From assembly GCF_910589235.1 (NCBI RefSeq), contig NC_060963.1:7207001-7271000 (forward strand): DNA of 64,000 nt, read 5' to 3'. The translations under genes were made by a program, and so were the position numbers. Of the stretch, positions 49,635 through 60,597 are shown one piece after another (positions within the stretch are counted from its first letter, which is position 1; the number at the start of each line of letters is the position of its first letter). The notes beneath the pieces are model-generated. The model did no database searches and was not told the DNA's origin. It saw only the letters and a program-made list of their open reading frames with translations. The stretch is from Vespa crabro. Its lineage: Eukaryota > Arthropoda > Insecta > Hymenoptera > Vespidae.

Positions 49635-52628
49635 CCTTTAGAACATATCGTAAGATACGTAATACCCGCGGGTGATTCATTCGGACCAAACGGATCCAAC
49701 GTGGAGGATTCTTCCTATGACGGTACAGAGGCTGATGGTATTTTAAGAAATGGGCTTGGTCAATTGATCGACGGGATTTTCGCGGACGAATCTGAAGCGA
49801 TGACCTCTTCCAGCGGCACGAATTGGGTCGGATGGAGCAATCGAGATAACGTACAATTGATCTTTGAGTTTGACGATGTCCGTGAATTTGTCAACTGTAG
49901 CATACACGTAGCGAATTTACCACAACACGATATCGAGGTTTGTAAGGAAAAAAAATACGAAGGAAACTATTGTAGTAATACAATAATTCTTTGTATAAAT
50001 TAAAAATAATTCGTATTGTATTAGATATTCTCAGAAGTTTCTGCATGGTTCTCTTTCGATGGTATTGATTATGATCCAACGGAAGCAACATTGCGAACAA
50101 CAGATGACATAAAAGTCGGCACTAGTCTTTCAACGATCCTGTTACCAACGCGAATTGGCAAATTTGTTAAATTGGAACTTAAACCCAAATCCAAATGGTT
50201 ACTCCTCAGCGAGATCACTTTTGAAACAGGTATCTAAAATTTATTCGAATTTTCATATATTGTTCATTTCAAATATATAAAACATAAAAATAAAATTGAT
50301 TCGATAGTTGTAGGTACAAGGAATTTATCGAATGAGTCGACTAATCAAATAATCAACGATGATGTGAATGACATCGAATTGAGTGTGGACGTTGCTGAGA
50401 AATCCAACAACGATTTCAACGAGACGATTTACGAACAAAATGATTCTAACTTAACGCCCGACGCCTTTCCAGTTAATAATTCTCAAACTTACATCGGTCT
50501 CGTGAGTGGTGCATTGACAGTGATAGCCTTGCTTCTAACTTGTACGATATTTTTGATGAAACAAAGAGGACGCAACAAAGTGGCTCTCTTGCAAAAGCAC
50601 ACGGCTTTGTTATGTGGTTCCTCAGCACCAGGCATCACGATTAACATGAAGGATGTTAAATTAGCTACTCCAATCGTTGTCAATGGCTTGTCTCAATCAC
50701 GATTATCAGTCAAAAGCAAAACTGTTACGAATGACGACGAAAGTATTCGTGGTACAACCGAGAGACGTAATTCGGAACGAATTTACGAACGCTCCAGCGC
50801 CTACGAGAAAACTTACAAAGTTTTCTCGGAAGACAATCATGTTTACGATGGGCGATCTCATCAAAGTGAATTATTGTCGTCAATAGATTATAATGCCGAT
50901 TACACTGGTGCGTTTTAATATTTTTCTCTTCTTTTAAAATCAAGGAATCTCGATATATTAGCTAATAGATAGATTTTTCTAGACTTCAACAGCGAGTGTA
51001 ACTTTTCAAGTTACAAGTTAGGAAATCGCGTGGTATCTACGCCTTTTCCGGTAAAGAAGTCAAAATCGACACAGTCGGGAAAAATCAATCATAAAGTTTA
51101 CGAAGGCTATTATGCTGCGACTGATATTCTCACGGTAAAAGATTAAAATTCGTACGATTATTATCTTGAGTCTATTTTTATATTGATAATATCTTTATAG
51201 ATCAAAAGACGTGAACAGTCTTCCGTATTCAGTCTCTTTACACCTTTACATATCAGAGATAACAGTCATTGTGCCAATAATCGAGATTCTTGCGACATTC
51301 CACGGATTTCTAGACATAGATTAAGAATTCTTGACAAGCTTGGCGAAGGAAGTTTCGGATTGGTAATAAATAGGCATTTATTTTCACAAACATACATACA
51401 CACATCTATGTATTATTTTTTTCTTAATATAAAATTTTCATTCATGTACAGGTACATCTTTGTGAAGCTAAAGGTATTCAAAATCCAGATGTTGGAAGTA
51501 TACGAAACCGACAAGTTGTTATAGTTCGCTCCTTGTGGCGTGGAGTCGTAGATTCTCTGAAGTAAGTTATACCAATTGATAAACAAGATAAAATTATTCA
51601 ATTAGAAATAAATCAAATGGTTAAAATGCAGGAAAGACTTCACGAATGACATGCATTTTTTGGCAACCATTCGTGATGTTAACATCGCAAGAATAATCGC
51701 TTTGGTTGAGGAAGAACCTTTCGGTGCTGTGTTTGAATACGGCGAGTTAGGAGATCTTCCAAGTTTTTTGGAAGATCGCCGCAAGTCTGAAAACGATGCA
51801 TCATTAAAGTAAGAATATGGATTTTTTTTCTTTTTATTTTTTTACACACACATTACTCAATCACAGTTCATATAACGTTCATATCGTTCATTTTACAGCT
51901 ACGAATGCTCTTTAAATTTCATCATGCAAATCGCCTCAGGAATGAAGTACCTCGAGAATTTGAACATACCCCATCGCGATTTGGCAGCCAGGTAGTAATA
52001 AATAATATTAAATAATATTAAATATTAAATAAGAAAGAAAAACAAAGATAGGATCGGATGATCCTTATATATGTTACAGAAATTGCATCGTGAATCAAAA
52101 TTTATCAGTAAAAGTGTCCGACCATGCTATATATTGCAACAAATATGATAACGTCTATTACGTTGATGGATGTTATAGAAAAATACCGCTTCGTTGGATG
52201 GCCTGGGAAGCGGTGATATTGGTAAGATCGTTTTCTTTTTTCTTTTTTCTATATCTCGATATAAAAAATATAAAACTCTTAAACATTCGATTATATTGAA
52301 TTAATTTTTTAAGGGTAAACAATCTTGTCGAGCCGATATTTGGTCGTATGCGATAACAGTCTGGGAGATCTTAACAGAATGCAAGGAAATACCCTACTCA
52401 GATTTGACCTCGGAACAAGTATTAGAGAATTATGATCGTTGGTATAATCATACGGGCTACAATAGCAGTGGTACCAGTGAAAAGAATCAACCTCGAGTAC
52501 TGCCTCAACCATTATGCTCCTCCGCCGATTTATATCACATGATGGTCAAGTGTTGGAGTAAACAGCCCGAAAACAGACCGACGTTCGAGGAGATCTACCT
52601 CTATTTAAAGAGACTGGCTTTCGATTAA
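48507..52628 (+). CDS. Ddr: Discoidin domain receptor tyrosine kinase-like protein
   Basis: Single-pass receptor of the collagen-sensing DDR family. Coding exons: 48507-48585, 48757-48862, 49007-49232, 49305-49452, 49642-49937, 50025-50229, 50314-50907, 50983-51134, 51201-51362, 51452-51561, 51632-51808, 51899-51991, 52080-52221 and 52314-52628; all phases match, giving 934 residues. In order: signal peptide (1-~25), discoidin domain (QCMLPLGM to VEIYGCVWE), DS-like domain (to ~350), N-glycosylation sites, transmembrane helix (~413-435), long juxtamembrane region, kinase domain (~643-930). The glycine loop LGEGSFG (649-655) and HRDLAARN (777-784) are present. The beta-3 lysine is Arg682 in VVIVRSL, the alphaC Glu position is Asp699, and DFG reads DHA (797-799). 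The activation loop keeps a YY pair (809-810). It may therefore be a weak kinase or pseudokinase. Confidence 0.94.
48644..48690. repeat. GA microsatellite in Ddr intron 1
   Basis: About 22 GA units on the coding strand within the 171-base first coding intron. Confidence 0.9.
49578..49629. repeat. TA microsatellite in Ddr intron 4
   Basis: About 26 TA units directly upstream of the polypyrimidine and acceptor of Ddr exon 5 (exon starts at 49642). Confidence 0.9.
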
Positions 52629-53566
52629 AAAAGAACGCTCCATGAGACTCGCTCCAGCAGCGCGGACCAAATTAATTACAATCAGCTAAGATGCATCCTA
52701 CTTATTTGCCTCTATCTTTCTATTACGATGATCGTTCAATTATTATTCCCGTGTGTGAATTTTTTCACTTACACATCATCATTCACACTTCTCCTTTAAA
52801 GTAGGATGCTCTGGCCCTTAACATATAATGCTCATCTAGGTTTATCTAATTCGATCCTCTATTATTATAATACTTATAAAATTAAGGATTCGGATAAACA
52901 GAAACTTTTTTATAAAAAATTAGTGTGATTGTTCTTCATTTTAGCATTTGTGATTTGAGAACGTCTCACACGCTTTTCATATAACTAATATCGTAAGATA
53001 ATAGTTTAATAATGATATGCAGTTCTCGCGCATTATTAATAACCATTTTAACTTTTAAATGCTGCATGCGTTTAATTGAACGGCCTAGCGTATTTAAATC
53101 CGAAGATAGAAATTTGAGTTCGGCCGTAAATATGACGAACCTGCATGTGCGCGTGAACTTAATATTAATATTAACATATTTCGAATCGTTACACTTTTGC
53201 CAATTCCATTGAACATATTACTAAGATATAGTATATACGAAAGTATATAGCGAAAGTAATGCTATAAACAAATGGGAAAACTATCTAATATATATACATA
53301 TACATATATATATTAGATAGAAAAAAAAAATATATATATATATATTCATAGCTTTCTATGTGCATATACATACGTATACACGTGTATATGTATGTGGATG
53401 CATAGAGAAAGTAAATATATAGCTAAACAATTCTGTGAACTATCATCTTCTTGCTAAAACTAAAACTGTGGCTCTTTAGCATGTAATTTTTATAAGATTA
53501 TCATTGAATGGCCGCCTTGTATATGCGAGAGTCCTTCGATCGTGCACTTAGTCACAAGAAAATAAA
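52629..53566 (+). other. Presumed Ddr 3' untranslated region with poly(A) signal
   Basis: Gene-free AT-rich sequence after the Ddr stop, ending in AATAAA at about 53561-53566. It contains a near-perfect palindrome at 53281-53320 and TA/ACATA repeats. Confidence 0.5.
53281..53320. repeat. 40-base imperfect palindrome
   Basis: Arms begin CTATCTAATATATAT and close ATATATATTAGATAG, followed by an A-run and a TA tract. It would form a hairpin in the Ddr 3' UTR. There is no recognisable transposon end sequence. Confidence 0.7.
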
Positions 53567-53626
53567 ACTATAAAAGGATTATTTTTTCCTGAATCCTCAA
53601 TGTAAGTAAAAGCAAAGTCGTCAAGC

Positions 53627-54474
<848 letters not shown>

Positions 54475-55466
54475 TTATGACATTGGGATAAGAGGAACGA
54501 TGTTCATCTCCTTATGAAAATCTCGGAGAGGTTGTTCCCATCGTTCTTCAAAGTAAACACCTAATAAAAATTTAGCATTATTTCCAGTATTTACTGCCCA
54601 CCGAAGATAATAATCCAAATATAATTTTCTTTGTCTGAAACAAGATGTAATTTTAATGTTAAGTAAATAGAAAACGTACTAGGCTAATTTTTTGTATACC
54701 TCGCTCGTAAACGGGCCGCTCCAAATATTGCTCCTCCGATACACATTGGAAATTGTGTTTGAAGTGCTTCTACCCATTTCACTGTAACTTCTCCAAGCAT
54801 CGTTGTAGGCATCAACAAAACTGCATGAGAGATATCGTGTATCTCGCGATATCGTTGCATAACGTATGCTTGTTCGACATCATCAATAAATCTCGTCGGT
54901 GCCCTAGAATCTGGTGTTACATTCTGGAAATAGTTTTTCATGCTGAAATAAAGCGTAAATCTACAAATATCGTGTCTTAAATTTAATCAACAAATTAACA
55001 AACATTTTGCAATATAATTTTTTCATTTTTCAAATTGCATTGTTGGATAAAACAACCAAATATTTTAAATAATAAAATAGTAACATATAAAAATATAACA
55101 AGTATAGTAATCTTACGTTCACTTCCAAAAAGTTGCTATACGTTTTTCCAAGTGTGCCTTCCGGTAAATCTTTCAATAATGATAAATTTATGGTCGAAGT
55201 ATTTATACGTGGTTTTTCTTTTAAAATCCGCTGACCTTCAGGTGATTTCTGCATTTCATTTAGACAGTACACAAGAGCATTTCCTGATGTAGTTTCTGCA
55301 AGAGATGCTATCAGATCGGCACGGGACGGGTCGGCTAATGATATAATCGCTGATCCTACGGAGAGGGCCGCTCGTTGAAAGGAAGATAAAAATATATGAT
55401 GTTTAGCATAATCTTCTTCAAAGGCTTTGTACGTAGAAAATCTTCGTATTGCTGAAATCTCTGAAA
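54475..55466 (-). CDS. Coq4: Ubiquinone biosynthesis protein COQ4, first exon not found
   Basis: Mitochondrial matrix, inner-membrane-associated protein needed for coenzyme Q biosynthesis and the CoQ synthome. Three exons on the minus strand: 55466-55117 (or from 55460, two AGs in tandem), 54923-54700 and 54634-54475; joins are phase-consistent. Conserved blocks in order: LPEGTLGKTY, VTPDSRAPTRFIDD, then VMQRYREIHDISHAVLLMP with the metal motif HDxxH followed 12 residues later by a Glu (GEVTVKW), and a closing ERWEQPLRDF. About 245 residues are visible. The first visible exon begins inside the protein in phase 1 (RRFSTYKAF), so a short exon with the start codon and targeting peptide must lie upstream, between 55470 and the transporter gene or beyond it. 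It could not be assigned. Confidence 0.92.
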
Positions 55467-56076
55467 CTGAGCAAGGTAAATGACAATTTGATACAAATTC
55501 TTAATAAATAAAGTTTATTTCTGTACAACTTATACACTTAGATAAAAATTAGATCATGATATTTATTCTCCTACAATATACATGACAGTGTTTGACTAAA
55601 ATTGTGACCATGGTAAAATCACCTTACTAACAATTATCTATCTAATTTGGATTGTATTGCCACTGTATTATTATGGCACTATAATCCTGCCGGTAACAAT
55701 GATTCTCTTTACTTTGGTATGTATTACAGTAGAATTTCTTTTCTACATACTGCCACTCATAAACACTTTTCACAACATTCAGGTGATTCATACTAGATAG
55801 GAACATTAATAAAAAGCTACTTAACACAGAATTATCAATATAAGAAATTATCACCATTGTTGTATGATATAAAAATATGTACTTAAAAACTATTTTATAA
55901 CTGCATATTTATAAAATATTTTACATGGCTTTAGTTCACTGTTTATAAAACTCATTGTTCATTCGGCGAAAAAAATTTTCCAGTTTTAAATTCAATACAG
56001 CAGCATTTCCAATTTAAATACTATATTAATTTTGTGCAAGAAGTATGTTAAAACACATGCTAAATATTATTGTACA
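55467..56076 (-). other. Transporter 3' region and unresolved Coq4 first-exon region
   Basis: It lies between the transporter stop and the first visible Coq4 exon, both minus strand. An AATAAA on the minus strand near 55512 could end the transporter mRNA, only about 45 bases before Coq4 coding sequence. A 71-codon minus frame at 55857-55642 has no family resemblance and is left uncalled. Confidence 0.4.
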
Positions 56077-57057
56077 TCATACAGATTGTATTCTTGAACT
56101 TTCTTCCTGATTAATAGGAGAATATTTAGATTCTATTGATTCCTTCCTACGGAAAGTGACCCATGTATATACTAGACTACCGATTACACTTAAATTTAAA
56201 CCTATGAAATTTATCCAAGAAAATATATAATCACCGCCAATTACCATACCAAGATAAGTTACACAAATATTTTTTAAACATCCTATAATCGTTGTAGTCA
56301 GTGCAGAATTATATAGCGTGCAAAGGATGACACTGTAAGACAATATAAAGCCCATCACACAGGACAAAGCAAATTGTAGAACGAATAAAATATTTGTCCA
56401 ATAAGGAAAGTCAGACACCATTTGAATATCTCCTGTCCACCATGCCATTATGATTGCTGGTATCACCATGAAGAGTGAATTATAATACATCAATCCATAT
56501 TTTCCCAGTTCCTTGGAATCCAGCTTTTTCTTCATATACACTCCATTTGCGGCAGTAAAAATATCATTCAACAATATAAAGATGTAACCCTCAAGATTAA
56601 AGGCAAGATCGTTTAATGCAGCAATTAAGGCACCCAGCACCATCGTGTAGACGCTAAGCTGTATGGAAGCGCGAGCCTTGATCCCAAGAATGTAGTATTC
56701 TGCGATCATTGTCATGAGGATACTGAATCGTCTTAGAGCAGTAAACATCGGTAGACTGAGTTGTTTCGTGCCACCCAATCCGAAGATCATATTACCAATA
56801 TAAATCATTGGCAACGGCCAGATCTTAACGAATGTCGCGCCTTCGAGGTTAGGGAAGTCGACATAGCGTAACTTCTTCGCCAGGAAAAGAACGAAAATAG
56901 TGGCTAACATTTGTCCTATTCCCAAAACTTGAAAAGATGGAAAGCCGAAAGTAGTAAGGACCATTTTGTTCACCACCGTTATCATAAACGACGATAGTCC
57001 ATAAAACAGAGCTGAACCGATGCGTACAAACATCGCATTTTGTTGATTTACTAGCAT
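56077..57057 (-). CDS. frc: SLC35D-family UDP-sugar transporter (frc-like), intronless
   Basis: Golgi/ER nucleotide-sugar antiporter; SLC35D members import UDP-glucuronate, UDP-GalNAc or UDP-GlcNAc for proteoglycan and Notch glycosylation, and fly fringe connection belongs here. One uninterrupted 326-codon frame, close to the family's 330-355. It shows ten hydrophobic helices with family blocks: VVNKMVLTTFGFPS near the start, FGLGGTKQLSLPMFTALRRF, KKLDSKELGKYGLMYYNSLF, and NSALTTTIIGCLKNICVTYL near the end. The Met at 57057 precedes the first helix; a second at codon 9 is possible. It is head-to-head with Cox10. Substrate specificity and the exact orthologue are inferred. Confidence 0.9.
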   Translation of the reverse strand: MLVNQQNAMFVRIGSALFYGLSSFMITVVNKMVLTTFGFPSFQVLGIGQMLATIFVLFLAKKLRYVDFPNLEGATFVKIWPLPMIYIGNMIFGLGGTKQLSLPMFTALRRFSILMTMIAEYYILGIKARASIQLSVYTMVLGALIAALNDLAFNLEGYIFILLNDIFTAANGVYMKKKLDSKELGKYGLMYYNSLFMVIPAIIMAWWTGDIQMVSDFPYWTNILFVLQFALSCVMGFILSYSVILCTLYNSALTTTIIGCLKNICVTYLGMVIGGDYIFSWINFIGLNLSVIGSLVYTWVTFRRKESIESKYSPINQEESSRIQSV

Positions 57058-57857
57058 TTTTTAAATATTATTTTCAATACCCTTAACTAAATTATCGAAG
57101 ATAAACGTTCATACGTTATAAATGCCATTTTATAAATGTTAATAATATAAATACAAGTACGTACACCGCAATAACCTTAGCATTTTCTCTCGTTCAGCTA
57201 GCCGACGAACTGTATAGAAACATCGGTAAATACATACATATATTATCTATAGATGCACTGAATATATGCGTAAGATATAAATTTTAAGTTCCATTCATAT
57301 TTTATTTCTATTGTGTAACAATGTGTAAAAATAAGCTTCTGTTATTAACTTAATTGCTTAGACAAATTTATCATAAAATTCTGCTAATTTAAATAATTTA
57401 CAAATTTTCTATTAATCCAAATAATGTTTTGCTTTCTGTTCCTAGGTGGCGTTACGATCGCTTAAAATGTCCTTACATTTTATTCTTGAATTTAACATAC
57501 TAAAAAGCTATGAATAGAAGGTAGTGGTGGCATGTGGTAATATGTAAAATTGTTGTACAGGATTATTCCTGTATTTAGTAGATATATGTTATCTATTAAT
57601 TTACTTTTAAGATTAGAGATATATTTGACATGCCAAAAAGGTTTACAAATTATCGTTATGCAACATTAATACTATGATAAAATTGTAATACATGAAATAA
57701 TGTGAGTTACTCAATATTCGAATATGTTTTTTCGTGAATAAGTAACGATACTTAAGATATTCAGATAAAATATTTCTTTGTATTAAAAATATAATTTATT
57801 CTGTTATTTTTATAGGATAAAATAAAGGATCTTTGATACATCATCGACAATATTTTT
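57058..57857. promoter_or_regulatory. Divergent promoter region between the transporter and Cox10
   Basis: Eight hundred AT-rich bases separate two start codons pointing away from each other, so both promoters lie here. CCTAGGTGGCGTTAC at 57441-57455 resembles the fly CTCF core AGGTGGCG. No TATA box could be assigned with confidence. Confidence 0.6.
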
Positions 57858-59567
57858 ATGATGTTATACTTTTTCACACCACGAACATGTCGCATTCTAC
57901 CATGCATTTCGACATCGAAACTATTATCCACTTTGGTATGAATAACTTTTAATATTTATTTATTGTTAAGTAAAGCTTTATTAAGAATACTATATGTAAA
58001 CCTATTAATATTTCTAGTATTCCACCAGTTCGAAACAGAAACCAAAAGAAATTGTACATATACACGAACCATGCATAGAAATGACAGAAAAATATCGCAA
58101 TGATATTGTTGCTACAAATCCAGCTGACAAATATGTTCTATCAAAAAATACTAGTCTTAATAGTAACAAGGAAATCCGTCCATCTGAAGAACCAGAATGG
58201 AAACCTATGCAAGTAGAGCTTGCTCATCTTCATAAATACTGTCTAAAATTATCAAAAGTTAGATTAACTTGTAAGTAATATAATATATATTTTTATCATT
58301 TTCTTTAAATTATTTTAATATAATATAAGATTGGTACAAAAATAATTGCAGTTTTTATGTATCATATAAAATCATTAAAACTGCAATTATTTTTGCATCA
58401 ACCTAATACTTGTAATTTTATTTATAGCTTTAGTAGTGATAACAACCATGGGTGGTTATGTAGTAGCACCTGGCATTTTTGACTTATATACATTTACTAT
58501 GTGTTCCATTGGTACTGCATTGGTCTCTTCTGCTGCTAATGCTATTAATCAATTTTTTGAAACTCCTTTCGATGCACAGATGTCAAGAACAAAAAACAGA
58601 GTTCTGGTCCGTGGACAATTAACGTAAGTTGATATTTTATATTTTAAATATATTAAAATGAAATCATATGTACTAATGTTATATTTTCTGTGATTTTAAT
58701 ATTAGTCCGGCACATGCAGTATTATTTGCAACTGTATCAGGAATTACTGGTTTGTTCATATTGTATAGTCAAGTCAATGCTATAACTGCAATGTTAGGTG
58801 CTGTTAATTTAATTTTATATACTCTTATTTATACTCCTATGAAACGTATTAGTATTCTCAATACTTGGGTTGGATCTGTTGGTAAGTAAAATGATCTTGT
58901 ATTGTACTTAATATAATCTAATAGACTATATCTTGAGTATTGACATTTTTTTATAGTTGGAGCAATACCACCACTTATGGGTTGGGCAGGCTGTGTAGGT
59001 GATATAATGGCTCCAGGAGCCTGGATTATGTCTGGCCTTTTGTATGCATGGCAATTTCCTCACTTTAATGCACTTTCTTGGAATTTAAGACCTGATTATT
59101 CACGTGCAGGTTATAGAATGATGTCTGTTACGAATCCTAGTCTTTGCCGTAATACGACATTAAGATATACGGCTGCGTTAATGGGATTATCTTATTTAGC
59201 TCCTGTATTAGATGTAACTAATTGGTGGTTTGCTAGTATGTCAACGCCTCTAAATGCTTATTTTCTCTATCTTGGTAAGTAAGTTTTTAATTTTGTTTAA
59301 ACTTCTAATTTGGTAAATTTGTGTACAATTTCTACATTTACAGCTTGGAAATTTTATCAAAACTCAGATAGTGCAAGTTCTAGAAAACTTTTTCGTTTTT
59401 CATTAGTCTATTTACCGGCTCTAATGATATTACTGCTTGTAAATAAAAAATATTGGTTCATTAGTAAAAAAAGAACAGATATAGTAACAAACGATGAAAG
59501 TTATCAGAAAGAAGCTTTCTTATCAAATCTCTCGAGATTGATTATACCAACACCATCGTCCGTTTAA
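57858..59567 (+). CDS. Cox10: Protoheme IX farnesyltransferase, mitochondrial (heme A synthesis)
   Basis: Inner-membrane UbiA-family prenyltransferase that adds farnesyl to heme B, making heme O for cytochrome c oxidase. Exons: 57858-57935, 58018-58270, 58428-58623, 58706-58881, 58957-59274 and 59344-59567; joins are in phase, giving 414 residues, close to the human 443. The N-terminus (FFTPRTCRILPCISTSKLL) suits a mitochondrial presequence. The prenyl-diphosphate site is conserved: NAINQFFETPFDAQMSRTKN (148-167), and the second Asp-rich region has RPDYSRAGYRMM. Several transmembrane helices follow (MKRISILNTWVGSVVGAIPP). AATAAA near 59593 is a likely poly(A) signal. A mariner-type MITE lies in the intron between exons 2 and 3. 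It is convergent with the IDH gene. Confidence 0.95.
58326..58406. mobile_element. 81-bp palindromic mariner MITE (MADE1-like) in a Cox10 intron
   Basis: Two inverted arms of about 30 bases meet at a short loop. The 3' arm, read inward, begins TTAGGTTGATGCAAAAATAA and continues TTGCAGTTTT; the 5' arm begins TAAGATTGGTACAAAAATAA and continues identically. TA flanks both ends (58324-58325 and 58407-58408), the expected mariner target duplication. The arms nearly match the terminal repeat of human Hsmar1/MADE1 (TTAGGTTGGTGCAAAAGTAA), and the length equals MADE1's about 80 bp. It encodes nothing; a full mariner copy elsewhere would have mobilised it. Confidence 0.85.
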
Positions 59568-60597
59568 TGCGATAACACAAAATGTCATCGCTAATAAAAT
59601 TGTTGACACTATCATATTCTTTAAACTTGTAAATGTGTATTATAAACATATTTTAGTTAATATATTTTGTAAAGTACAAAATCTTGTAAATATCATAGAA
59701 ATAATAGATAATTATGCAATTTGATCTAAACAGTCTATCCCGCTACATGCAGAGATAAATATCGTAATAACTATAACACATACATTTATTAGATTATTAA
59801 AAAAAGTATCTGAATGTAATTTATATTTAAATAGATACTTAATTACATAAATTTGAAAGAAAGAACATACACACATCTATCAATCAAATTTTATTTAGAA
59901 AACTTTAAGAAATAACAGATTTATTATTATTAAAAAATGTAATAAAAAAATGTATTGAATTTTCTACATTCTAAACGGAGTTGAATGGTAATTAAAGCAA
60001 TAAAATGAGTCTACAAATCTATAGATATAAATATTGTATCATTACTTATGTACAATAATTATCTATTTATTTTGTATAATTCTAATGATTATTATAAAAA
60101 AAGATCATATTATTCATTTAATGTTACATCAAAATGAATAAAATTTTGTAATTATGCCTCCTTCACGTCATAAATACCTATGTGTAACTTCCTTTTTTGC
60201 TTTTATATAAGAAAGGAAAAGTAAAAAAAAACTTTAATTTTCTTTTTTATTTGACAGACATCAAGTAATTATTATATTACCAAGATTTATGTGATGTTTG
60301 AAGTAAAATAAAAAGTATAAAATATTGTTATGTTACCAATATTTAAGGATTACATGTTTACATTATGTAGTTTGAATATTGTACAACATTTATAGTTTAT
60401 TTATTGAATATAGAATATTATTACACATTTTAAATATTATTCCAAAACCATGTATATATTATCTTGTTAATTTCATAGAAATAATAGCTATTTAACAGTA
60501 ACTGAATATACTTTGATCATTCTTTATATTCATGACAAATGCAACTATGATTTTAATACTTTGCATATAAAATTTGCTGTGATTCATGACAATATAG
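59568..60597. other. Convergent 3' regions of Cox10 and IDH
   Basis: AT-rich and gene-free. A plus-strand AATAAA near 59593 suits Cox10, and minus-strand AATAAA near 60397 suits IDH. Confidence 0.6.

Noticed and set aside
55642..55857. 71-codon minus frame as the Coq4 first exon
   Set aside because: It ends in a stop, has no phase-1 donor that fits, and does not look like a mitochondrial targeting segment.
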